NCBI GenBank assembly: GCA_030407315.1
Contig: JALQPE010000193.1
Span: forward strand, 1-64,000
Direction: 5' to 3'
DNA from: Asparagopsis taxiformis
Lineage: Eukaryota > Rhodophyta > Florideophyceae > Bonnemaisoniales > Bonnemaisoniaceae
Length of the DNA: 64,000 bases
Numbering within the stretch: position 1 is the first letter of the stretch; every line of letters begins with the position of its first letter. A program made the position numbers and the translations under genes. Below are positions 1 through 8,467 of this stretch, one piece after another. The notes beneath the pieces are model-generated. The model was given only the letters and a program-made list of their open reading frames with translations. It made no database searches and was not told the DNA's origin.

Positions 1-1
1 C

Positions 2-130
2 CAGCTGCTGTATCGAGTGCCCCGACAATCCCGTGCGAAGAAGCGGTCTGGGCCTACCGGCAGCAAACCGCGGTCCGGTAGTCGCAAGACGGACGCGGCG
101 CAGAACTGGGGATCCGCAGCGAGAAAGTGA
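2..130 (+). other. partial open frame at left edge, possible upstream exon
   Basis: An open frame rich in Arg, Lys, Ser and Gly enters from the left edge and stops at position 130. The stop lies inside AAA-GTGAGG, which also reads as a splice donor at about 127. This could be an earlier exon of the coiled-coil ORF that follows, whose frame stays open upstream to about 213 without an ATG. No acceptor can be fixed, so the link is only a possibility. Confidence 0.2.
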
Positions 131-362
131 GGAAGGAGGAACGGCGCGGAGAGAGATGGGGCTTTGACCGAGGCAAGCGTGCTCGCAGGGACAGTGAACA
201 TCATGATGATGACATGATAGTGGCTCAAAACATGTTGGAATTGCGGCAGAGTGCTATGGCAAAGGTAGTTCCTCCCGGGTTGGCAGATGCGGAGGTGCTG
301 CAGACGGAGTCCCAGCCGGGGCTTCCGACACACTGGAGGCTGTGACCCCCACTGCGCCAACT

Positions 363-2225
363 ATGCCGAGTACATCAGCCCCAGCAGGTAATGCAGTCAG
401 GGACCCGAGGATAGCGGCAAGGGATGTTGTTTCTGAGCAACGTTCACAGGATGCCAACTATCATCGGCGGTCAGGTGGTACTGAGGGGAGAGAGCAGCCG
501 GAGTGCGGGCCTCGTCACAACAGACTGTCATTGGTGCCAAATATGCGCGTAACGCCCCCGCGACGTCAGGCTATTGGCGATGGAGGACATCATATTCCCG
601 ATAGCGTGCGAGATGGGGGGACGGTGAGGGCAGAGAGGTTGCATCCGCCGGAATCCATCGATTTAATGGCGAGTCGCATCAATGCGCAGAAGAAGAAGAT
701 CGCGGAGCTGGAAAAAAAAGTGTTTAGCCAGGACATAGCAAACAAGGCGCTCACCACGGAGATTGTTGCGTTGGAGGCTAAGGTGAAGACTCTGCAGGCG
801 GAAAATGCCAGCCTTACTGCAATTGCGAGAACAGGTAGAATCAGTGATCACGGTGGCGGTAAGTCGAAAATACAGAAAGCCATTCCTGTGAAATACCTTG
901 GAGTTCTTAGGGCGGTTGAGGAAAACCTGACAAAGTGGTGCAAGAACGAGACTATGGAGCTGGACCCTATAGCGGAACAAACGCAGAGACGTTGGACTGG
1001 ACGTACCATCGAGGTAGAGCCGGTAGAAGGGACACTTTGGAGCGAAAACGGTGTAGGATATATTGCTACCCCTCCGGGCTATATCATCAAGAATCTGCAG
1101 TGGTATACACCTTCGTACAGGGACGAGAGTGATCTGCTGAATGACTTGGTGCGACACGTACTGCGTCAAAGTCCGTGGTGTGATGTGTTTTCCGATGAGG
1201 AGCAGCGTGTGTGCTGTCAAGAGGCTGTGGCGGGGAGCAAGGAATTGAAAGTGAAGGTGACGCAGAAACTGTCCGACGTGATGAGTGCACGGAAGCGTAA
1301 TGCGAGGGACAGATTGTTCGGTTCGCTGGGGTACACGAAATTAATGTCTAGATGCACGATGCTGACGACGCGAGCTGAGATGGACGAGCGAGAGGAACAA
1401 AAGCGCGAAGCGTCTGAGAAGCTTTTGAAACGGGAAAGTAACGGTGATTTGGATATGGGGAGGTGGCGAACGGCACCGTTCTCAGAGCTGCGATACAGCA
1501 AAGGCTTGGTTCCTGACAGCTTCGAAATGGAAGTGAATGGTGATGCATGGTTTAACAACCGAGTAGCTGTGAATGTGCTGGACATCTTCAGGGGTTATTC
1601 GATACGACCAGAACAAGTAATGGACATAGAGACGAGCATACTAACGCTGGCGCGCCTGGATGCTTGGCTAGTGACTACTGTGGAGTGTTTGGATGAACCG
1701 AAGGGGAAAGGAGGTGCACGGCAGAAGGAGTTTACAAGGCGGTACAGTCAATATGTGGGGGTAGCTTTTCAGCAATTAGTTGGTATGGTGGTGTACTGCA
1801 TGTCTTGTCTCCAAGGCTCGCAAGCAAGGGAAGAAACGGACGTTGTCGAGAGCGAACAGCGGACTAGTGCACAGTCACGGCATGTGTTTGCAAGCCGTAC
1901 TGTGACGAGAGAGGCTGTTGAAGTGTGGCAAAGCGGAGAGGGGTCTGGAATTGTTCATGTCGTTGATGATGTAAACCGCTGCTCATCACTTGTTCTAGTG
2001 TCCGAGGATTGGATTCAATCGCATATTACGTCAAACCTCGGTGCTGTAATGGATTGTGTGATTGCGCAAGGACTAATTGGCGCAGAACTTTTCGTCGTTG
2101 ACCCATATGCTGGACACCTGACTGCAAACCTGAATGTCGAAATCAATGCCCCACAGTATGGGGGCATGGAGCGGCGCCATGCAGCCACTGCTGATAACGG
2201 TTTTGGCGTAATGGAGGATGGTTGA
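363..2225 (+). CDS. coiled-coil partner ORF of a DNA transposon, function unknown
   Basis: I do not recognise the family. From the first ATG at 363 the ORF encodes about 620 residues; the frame is open back to about 213, so the true start may lie in an earlier exon. The first ~100 residues are low-complexity (Ser, Pro, Arg). A coiled coil follows (about residues 100-150), with heptad-like Lys/Glu/Leu runs such as KKKIAELEKKV and ALEAKVKTLQAENASL. The rest is a globular, Trp- and Arg-rich region without a motif I can name. It converges on the transposase gene, with 77 bp between the two stop codons. Two long convergent ORFs are a common layout in CACTA-like transposons, so a DNA-binding or accessory protein is the likeliest role (inference). 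Confidence 0.5.
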   Translation: MPSTSAPAGNAVRDPRIAARDVVSEQRSQDANYHRRSGGTEGREQPECGPRHNRLSLVPNMRVTPPRRQAIGDGGHHIPDSVRDGGTVRAERLHPPESIDLMASRINAQKKKIAELEKKVFSQDIANKALTTEIVALEAKVKTLQAENASLTAIARTGRISDHGGGKSKIQKAIPVKYLGVLRAVEENLTKWCKNETMELDPIAEQTQRRWTGRTIEVEPVEGTLWSENGVGYIATPPGYIIKNLQWYTPSYRDESDLLNDLVRHVLRQSPWCDVFSDEEQRVCCQEAVAGSKELKVKVTQKLSDVMSARKRNARDRLFGSLGYTKLMSRCTMLTTRAEMDEREEQKREASEKLLKRESNGDLDMGRWRTAPFSELRYSKGLVPDSFEMEVNGDAWFNNRVAVNVLDIFRGYSIRPEQVMDIETSILTLARLDAWLVTTVECLDEPKGKGGARQKEFTRRYSQYVGVAFQQLVGMVVYCMSCLQGSQAREETDVVESEQRTSAQSRHVFASRTVTREAVEVWQSGEGSGIVHVVDDVNRCSSLVLVSEDWIQSHITSNLGAVMDCVIAQGLIGAELFVVDPYAGHLTANLNVEINAPQYGGMERRHAATADNGFGVMEDG

Positions 2226-2302
2226 AATTAGTGCAGTAAATGTGACGTTGACTAGAAGGTTTATCATGTAGTACATTATCAATAGAGTGCTGCGATTTAG
2301 AT

Positions 2303-5300
2303 TTATTCTTCTTCATTATCATCTGTGAATTGGTAATCAGTGTTGGTGTAGAAGCGGTTGAGATAGAAACGGTGGTCCGACCAGTGCATTTGTTTCGTAA
2401 ATGGCTTGACTGGAAAGTTACTTCGTACGATGTGCACGGTGCCAGATATAGTAGATGCAGGAATGAGGTCAAACCAAGGACCACCTGCACTGTGGGATGC
2501 AGTGTCATTGCTGTCAACGGATCCGTTGTCCGGGTCCCATGTGGACCACTTTAAACAAATGCACCCAAGTGATTTTTCCACAGCGGTTTTTGGGGCAAAG
2601 CAGGTCATATACTGAACGAAAGCGAGTTCTACAGGTTGAAACAGGTTTGGAGACTGCAGGCGTACCAGTGCCAGGACGCGCCCTACCCATATGGTTCTGT
2701 AGTCATCGGCAGTTCCGGAGATGACGACAAAGGAGTACTGCGATCTCTTTGCGGGGCCGAACGATGAAGTTGCAAAGACGCGCTGCTGCTTGTGCCTCGA
2801 CACGTTTGTGGGGCGAAGCATGCCACTGTGCGGGTCAAAGTCGTCGGCATCTGGGACGTACCCTCCCATGACGTAGGCGGACTTTACCACGGTGACGGAA
2901 ATGTCCATGTCATGTATTGGAGGGCCTTCTGCCGTGGCGCGCAGTCTAGCGAGGGTGAGGAACGCTTGTGCAGCTGTGTCACCGAGTTGCTGGAATAGCG
3001 TTATGGTGCCAGACGGGAACGAGGAGTTGTGCAGCGGCAAAAGAGTGGCAGGATCGGGCTGTCCGTCGATATCTGCAACGAGGAGGGTTGCATCGGGCAG
3101 CAGGGAGGCAAAGTCGTGCAGTGCAACGGTGAATCCGTCGCGAACGAGTACTGCACCGTCTGTGGGCGATATCATGCGTGGGTTTCCCAATGTGTTTGAT
3201 GGGGTGTGACGAGTTGGAGTGGCCAAGGAGAATTCCATGTGGCGAATAGTCTCTTCCATGGCTGTGGAGCGCCTTCGAGAGGTTTTCCTATAACTCTGTT
3301 TGAACAGAAGATGCGAGTGTTCGTAGGGGCCTGCATCAATGTGTTCCAGGGCGCCATATCTCTGCAAGTCACCGGGAAGATGGTCTAGAAGATGGAACTT
3401 GAAAGTTTTGAGACCTGTGGTGTGGAATGGGCCGAGGGTGGAGAGCATTGATTGTTTGAAATAGGAAATGGAGTTCTGGAGGCTTTCTAGTTCGGCGGCA
3501 GTCCAGTGCTTGATGCGACCGCGTTTCATGACCCATGCGACGAGGTCAGAGTATTGCGTGCAGATGGAAGTGAGGGGGGCTGTATCTACTTCGTCACAGC
3601 ATGTGTCAATGAATGCTGCGATGAAAGGGAACACCATGTCGACATGGTGATAGTCTTTGGCTGCGAGCATGCCGCGTATGCCGTCCTCCGTGAAGAGGCC
3701 GTTCAAATTGGTGCCCTTCTCACCCTTGGAGAAGTCGACATGAAGACCGGTGATGTAGTAGTCGCGTTCGATAGCGGACAGAATGCTGTTTGAGCCGGCG
3801 AGGATGGATTTTTTCACCTTCTTGAAGGTGCGAGGTGTCCCGGAATGGGAGGCAGTGGTGGTGAGGTCTGGGGAGCTGAGGCGGTGGACAATGCACTGTT
3901 TGATGAGCTTTGAGATGCCGAGGTGGAGATTGTGCAGAGGCTCGAAGGAGAAAATGTTGTAGGGGTCTAGGGGACTGTTGGTGGGTAAAAGAGCGGTCGA
4001 TTCGAGGACAGAGTGTTGTTCGAGGAGGGAGAGAGCTTCGAGCGGAGCAGTTGTATGCTCCTGAGCGCTCTCTTGGCGTGCAGAGCGTGTATCATCGAGG
4101 GAGCGGGGCTGGTGTGGCGCGGTGGATTCAAGTTGAGTGGCGGGGATGTAGCAGCGGTGGCAGGGATGTGTGGTGGTAGTGCTGTTGCGAGTGCATGAGA
4201 GCTCTTTGGCCTCTGGAAAGTCGCAGCAATAATTGGCTAGGATGGGAAAGCATTGGCGGGCAGTTGCAGTGGAGTCTGTGCAGGGGAACCCGGAAGAGAA
4301 CGCGGTGGATAGGGACGAAAACACTTTTTCGAGTGCTTTATGAAGAATATCAATTTTGCGAGCGCGACTAGCAGAACTAGAGGTTGTCGGCATTTCATCA
4401 CCGAACAAGGCGTTGGACGAAGGGTTAACAATGTACGGAAGATACCCGACGATGGTGAGGCCGGTACGGATGCAGTGGCGACGGAGGGGGGCGGAGAAGT
4501 TGAGCAGTGTGACGTGTATGGGGTATGCGACGATTGCGGAGCTCTTGAGGCTTGTGCTGCTCTTGTCGGAGTACACTTGGAGGAGGCCGGCAAAGGAGGA
4601 AGCGGTGGGATCATTTTCCTCTGCCCATACGACCTGTGGATCTTCCGAGAGCTGCACGCGCTGTCTAGTAACCTGGTGCAGCGTTTTCGCGAATTCTGTG
4701 TGTAGGGGATGAGAAAATATTGCGGTGCCGTCTGGGGCGGTCTGTGGGGAGGGGTGGAAGAGAGTATTTTGGTCGTTAGCCAGTGCTAACTGCCTGCGGA
4801 GCATGTCGACTGGGTCGCGGAGGTACAGCTGTGCCGAGTACTTACCAGTTTTGTCTGGAATGATGTGGCTCTTGTAACCTTCGGTGCGGAAATGTGTTTC
4901 GACCATGGAAGCGGTAACGTGGCGACATTCTTCTACGGTGCGAACGGCGCTGTTGAACTTTTCTAGGGAGAATGCGGGGTCTTGTAGGATGGTGATGACT
5001 TCGCTCACGCGGCCAGCGCCGGCCTTGTACTCGAGGGTTGTGAGACTGGCGGCGAGGGATTGCACGAGGAGGTCTGCGCGGGAGGGGGTTGAGGTTGGTG
5101 GCAGTGGAGCGTCACAGGGTGAGTCGCTGGAGGAAGCACGACCAGATTCTGGGTCTGGGGAGCTGGGTTGCGGGGAATCATGGTCGCCGTTTCGAGCAGG
5201 CTCATGGGTGACGGCAGGGACACGAGCGTTGTTGAAATGTTGGGGAGAGGGGTTGAAACGGTAGCGACACGTTCGCTCATGCAGCGCGAGCGCATAAGCA

Positions 5301-5341
5301 TCTACGCAGTAGTAGAAGCACCCTTCATACTTGCATTCCAT
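2303..5341 (-). CDS. Plavaka-type (CACTA-like) transposase
   Basis: A 1012-residue transposase-like protein. Residues 1-28 form a small zinc-finger-like unit (C3, C8, H21, C25). Mid-protein there is FPEAKELSC followed by HPCHRCYIP, then FEPLHNLHLGISKLIK. Further on are FHTTGLKTFKFHLLDHL and EHIDAGPYEHSHLLFKQ with KTSRRR. This order matches what I know of fungal Plavaka and other CACTA-superfamily transposases: an N-terminal finger, an acidic-Pro-Glu/Cys-Pro-Cys segment, a D/E-LH-xx-HxG-xxK motif, then KxH-xxH and E-xxH-xxxK. The frame is intact, so the copy may be recent. Terminal inverted repeats were not found; the left end is outside the window. The exact superfamily should be confirmed by profile search. 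Confidence 0.7.
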   Translation of the reverse strand: MECKYEGCFYYCVDAYALALHERTCRYRFNPSPQHFNNARVPAVTHEPARNGDHDSPQPSSPDPESGRASSSDSPCDAPLPPTSTPSRADLLVQSLAASLTTLEYKAGAGRVSEVITILQDPAFSLEKFNSAVRTVEECRHVTASMVETHFRTEGYKSHIIPDKTGKYSAQLYLRDPVDMLRRQLALANDQNTLFHPSPQTAPDGTAIFSHPLHTEFAKTLHQVTRQRVQLSEDPQVVWAEENDPTASSFAGLLQVYSDKSSTSLKSSAIVAYPIHVTLLNFSAPLRRHCIRTGLTIVGYLPYIVNPSSNALFGDEMPTTSSSASRARKIDILHKALEKVFSSLSTAFSSGFPCTDSTATARQCFPILANYCCDFPEAKELSCTRNSTTTTHPCHRCYIPATQLESTAPHQPRSLDDTRSARQESAQEHTTAPLEALSLLEQHSVLESTALLPTNSPLDPYNIFSFEPLHNLHLGISKLIKQCIVHRLSSPDLTTTASHSGTPRTFKKVKKSILAGSNSILSAIERDYYITGLHVDFSKGEKGTNLNGLFTEDGIRGMLAAKDYHHVDMVFPFIAAFIDTCCDEVDTAPLTSICTQYSDLVAWVMKRGRIKHWTAAELESLQNSISYFKQSMLSTLGPFHTTGLKTFKFHLLDHLPGDLQRYGALEHIDAGPYEHSHLLFKQSYRKTSRRRSTAMEETIRHMEFSLATPTRHTPSNTLGNPRMISPTDGAVLVRDGFTVALHDFASLLPDATLLVADIDGQPDPATLLPLHNSSFPSGTITLFQQLGDTAAQAFLTLARLRATAEGPPIHDMDISVTVVKSAYVMGGYVPDADDFDPHSGMLRPTNVSRHKQQRVFATSSFGPAKRSQYSFVVISGTADDYRTIWVGRVLALVRLQSPNLFQPVELAFVQYMTCFAPKTAVEKSLGCICLKWSTWDPDNGSVDSNDTASHSAGGPWFDLIPASTISGTVHIVRSNFPVKPFTKQMHWSDHRFYLNRFYTNTDYQFTDDNEEE

Positions 5342-5938
5342 GTCGAGTTTTGACGCAAAAGGGAGGATTGCGAGCTGAACAGGGGAGACTGTGCCGTCCA
5401 GATGCGACCAATTTTATTTTTGTGGTGCTTTCGAGACTTGGAATGTAACGTATTCGTAGTTTTTTGGGTAGTAGTTTTGTGCTCACTCCAGCTGACATCC
5501 CAACGGTGGAATTTAACCGAGAGTTCAATCATTTCCAACTGTTACATCACATTGCGTGCTGGCAACGTGTGCATGGAAGGACGAACGACTGCCCTGGGAG
5601 ATGAATTTTCAATTAATTCATTTGTAATAATAAACTTTTTTATTTCCAAACTTCGTGGAATCTGAATGTGCTTTACAGCGGATATGCCACAGATCATGTA
5701 AGGAAAGCAAATGGATTCTCATATATATGATTATATGTTTATATTCGTTGTTCTCGATCCGGATCTCTTTGTTCGGGGAATCAGAGACCATGGCTTGGGC
5801 CATACTCAATCTCACTGCCGGCGATGATTTCGAGTATGCACAGCAAGACTTAAGCGGACGCAGAAAGCTGTCCGGTCGACGCCGCAGGCTCCACTCCGCC
5901 CTCATCACCGACTGATCTTCTTTGACCGACTTTGCTTT
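5342..5938. other. gene-free stretch right of the transposase
   Basis: AT-rich DNA that should hold the transposase promoter and the right end of the transposon. A short plus-strand frame ending at 5915 (Arg-rich tail) has no family resemblance and is not called. Confidence 0.4.
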
Positions 5939-5976
5939 GTACGTGCGCGAATCTTGATCAAGATTCGCGCACGTAC
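5939..5976. repeat. perfect 38-bp palindrome without spacer
   Basis: The left arm GTACGTGCGCGAATCTTGA (5939-5957) is exactly the reverse complement of 5958-5976. There is no loop and no mismatch, and symmetry ends at 5938/5977. It sits just before the repeat array that starts at about 5990. Confidence 0.95.
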
Positions 5977-5989
5977 CTTCGTTCCATCC

Positions 5990-7050
5990 TCTACCCTCGA
6001 GGGTATGCGTTGAGGGAAGCGTGGGTTTTGAGTCTGACTATTTCCGTTGATGCGATATTTTTCATGGGAAGCCTGTTGACTGATGGTGTGTATTGAGCGG
6101 AGGATGGAAGAGAGGTACGTGAAGTTTTGAAAGTATGCTGTGAGGGAAGGTTGATTTTGAGTCTGACTGTTGTGGTTGATTCCGATGTTGTGTAGATGAT
6201 GCAGGAATGTTGATGACGGAAGGTAAGTTTCATTGAGTGCCAAGATGTGCTTTGCGAAGATATGGACTGCTGACTATGATTATTGTTAATTGCAAGGTTT
6301 TTGGATCATGGTTTGTATTGTGTGTAGGATGGATGAGAGGTACATTTGCGAGTTCTCAGGGTATGTAGCGAGGGAAACGTTGGTTTTCAATCTGACTGTT
6401 GCGATTGAATCCGATGTTGCGTAGGTGATGGAGGAATAGTGATGACGGAAGGTAAGTCACATTGGGCGCCCAGACCGGTTGTGCGAAGATGCGGAATGCT
6501 GACTACTTTTCTTGGCTACACGATTACGTGATTTATGGTTTTTATTGTGTGCAGGATGGAACAGGTAAAGTAAGTGTGCGAGTTTTGAAAGTAAGCAGCG
6601 AGGGAAGGTTGGTTTTGAGTCTGACTATTTCCGTTGATGCGATATTTTTCATTGGAAGCCTATTGAGTCATGGTGTGTATTGTGTGGAGCGAAGGTAAGT
6701 GTGCGAGTTTTGAAAGTATGCTGTGATGGAAGGTTGGTTTTGAGTCTGACTGTTGTGGTTGATTCCGATGTTGTGTAGATGATGCAGGAATGTTGATGAC
6801 AGAAGGTAAGTTTTACTGAGCACCAAGACTTGTTTTGCGAAGATATGGACTGCTGACTTTGATTATTCATTGCAAGGTTTTTGGATCATGGTTTGTATTT
6901 TGTGTAGGATGGATGATTCAGTCATCCTCTCGGAGAGGTAAGTAAGGGAGTTTCTAGGATATCTGTCGTGGTAAGCGTTGCTTTTGAGTCTGACTGTTGT
7001 GGTTGATTCTGATGTTGTGTATGTGATGCAGGAGTGGTGAAGCAGGAACG
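5990..7050 (+). repeat. degenerate repeat array with splice-like and box C/D-like motifs
   Basis: About 1 kb of diverged repeats, with units recurring near 6000, 6140, 6380, 6600, 6715 and 6965. Each unit carries a TTTGAGTCTGACTGTTG-like segment. Several end in GTTGTGTAG followed by a GATGATGCAGGAATG-like block, GTTGATGACGGAAG and GGTAAGT. Alternate units contain GGTTTTTGGATCATGGTTTGTAT...GTGTAG/GATGGATGA. Read as splicing signals, these are donors (GTAAGT), branch-like CTGAC and acceptors (GTAG) around mini-exons of about 10-27 nt. Read as RNA boxes, TGATGA and CTGA lie about 60 nt apart, as in box C/D snoRNAs. No long coding frame runs through it. Neither reading is proven. Confidence 0.55.
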
Positions 7051-7392
7051 GCAGGACTGAAGGAGAGTGAAGAAGGGATGTAGGAAGATGGGGAATGAAG
7101 CTGTGAGGTGTTTCTGGTATGTGTATATTTTGGGGCATACGATAGAAGTGAGAGTGCGTTTCAAGTGGTGTAAGATTTTGCTGACCATGTTCGTGTTTGA
7201 TGTCTTGATGATTTAATGGGCTGGGGTGGTGTCGAGGAAAGCGGGGATGGTATTGGGAAGGAGCGTATTTTTTGTAATCTAGGTCGTGAGGGTTCTTGCA
7301 GTATGTGCGGATGGTGGTGCATGGCGTTCGGATGGTAGGGAGAACGCGATAGTGAGGGAGATGGGTGATCGACGATATGCTGACAGGTATTT
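7051..7392. other. no gene seen
   Basis: Sequence between the degenerate array and a 24-bp tandem repeat. No coding frame with recognisable content on either strand. Confidence 0.4.
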
Positions 7393-7500
7393 TGTATTCT
7401 GGCTGGATACGTATTTCCTATTCTAACCGGGTATTTATTTCCTATTCTAACCGGGTATTTATTTCCTATTCTGACCAGATATGTATTCCCTATTCTAGAG
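7393..7500. repeat. 24-bp tandem repeat, about four copies
   Basis: The unit CCTATTCTAACCGGGTATTT plus ATTT starts at 7417, 7441, 7465 and 7489, with a partial copy before 7417. The first two complete units are identical and the later ones diverge. Confidence 0.85.
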
Positions 7501-7620
7501 AGACGTATTGTATACGAGCAGTTTCCTAAATGAGAGAATAAAATACGGTCCGATATGGGCCCTGAATTTACCATCCGCTGTAATTTCTTCCCTCTCGGTT
7601 TTCGCTGATATATTGTATAC

Positions 7621-8050
7621 TGGATGTCGGGTCCTAGTATTCCGCCATATGTACTAGAGAAAGTGGATGTCGGGTCCTAGTATTCCGCCATATGTACTAG
7701 AGAAAGTGGATGTCGGGTCCTAGTATTCCGCCATATGTACTAGAGAAAGTGGATGTCGGGTCCTAGTATTCCGCCATATGTACTAGAGAAAGTGGATGTC
7801 GGGTCCTAGTATTCCGCCATATGTACTAGAGAAAGTGGATGTCGGGTCCTAGTATTCCGCCATATGTACTAGAGAAAGTGGATGTCGGGTCCTAGTATTC
7901 CGCCATATGTACTAGAGAAAGTGGATGTCGGGTCCTAGTATTCCGCCATATGTACTAGAGAAAGTGGATGTCGGGTCCTAGTATTCCGCCATATGTACTA
8001 GAGAAAGTGGATGTCGGGCCCTAGTATTCCGCCATATGTACTAGAGAAAG
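7621..8050. repeat. 43-bp minisatellite, ten near-identical copies
   Basis: Units start at 7621, 7664, 7707, 7750, 7793, 7836, 7879, 7922, 7965 and 8008, an exact 43-bp period. Each begins TGGATGTCGGGTCCTAGTAT and contains CCGCCATATGTACTAGAGAA. The only difference I see is GGTCC to GGCCC in the last copy. There are no unique spacers, so it is not CRISPR-like. Such homogeneity implies recent amplification or ongoing gene conversion. Confidence 0.95.
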
Positions 8051-8140
8051 TGGACGTCCGCATCCAAAAAATTTTTATTTTTTTTTGGACGCGGACGTTC
8101 ATTTGTTCTAGTAAATCTCGGGGCCGACTAGGACCCGTAC
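8011..8140. repeat. long imperfect inverted repeat built from the minisatellite unit
   Basis: The last 43-bp unit continues into GGACGTCCGCATCCAAAAAA (8052-8071). After a T-rich spacer the complement follows: TTTTTTGGACGCGGACGTTC (8081-8100). The match continues outward through TTCTAGTA and CTAGGACCC, so the arms span about 8011-8071 and 8080-8140. The central 20-bp stem pairs at 18 of 20 positions. A further direct copy of CTGGACGTCCGCGTCCAC lies at 8149-8166. Confidence 0.85.
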
Positions 8141-8467
8141 TAGAGAGACTGGACGTCCGCGTCCACTTCCGAAAACACAGACGAACGAGGCTTCGTCTCC
8201 GTCGAGCTGCGTACTCCCTACCCATCGCCGCACGTAAGGCTGATTGCGTGTAGTGCCTCCGGGCTTGGTCGAGAGCGCCTCCGGTGACGTACCACCTCGT
8301 GTGCTAACGTAATCCTCGCGTGGATTGTTGCGTCGTGACGCTCGTGTCTACTCGCTAACCACTCTACCTTCCTACCTAACAATACAGTCAAAACACCAGC
8401 GGGTGGACTGCTCGTTTCGTTTCGTTAAGGACAGCGTGTCCGTGGCTCGTACCAGCTACTTCTAGAA
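8141..8467. other. no gene seen; possible 3' region of the retroelement
   Basis: Non-coding stretch downstream of the 501-residue minus-strand ORF. No repeat of it was recognised on the far side of the gag ORF, so it is not shown to be an LTR. Confidence 0.3.

Larger units (their letters stand above)
342..5341. mobile_element. CACTA/Plavaka-like DNA transposon, ends unresolved
   Basis: This spans the convergent transposase and coiled-coil ORFs. The left terminus must be near or beyond position 1. The right terminus is somewhere past 5341, and I saw no obvious terminal inverted repeat in 5342-5938. Both ORFs are uninterrupted, which suggests a young or active copy. Confidence 0.5.

Noticed and set aside
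5655..5915. 86-codon ORF right of the transposase
   Set aside because: No motif, no family and no codon or promoter support; likely chance.
7621..8050. CRISPR-like regular repeat array
   Set aside because: Copies are directly adjacent without unique spacers, and the genome is eukaryotic; it is a minisatellite.
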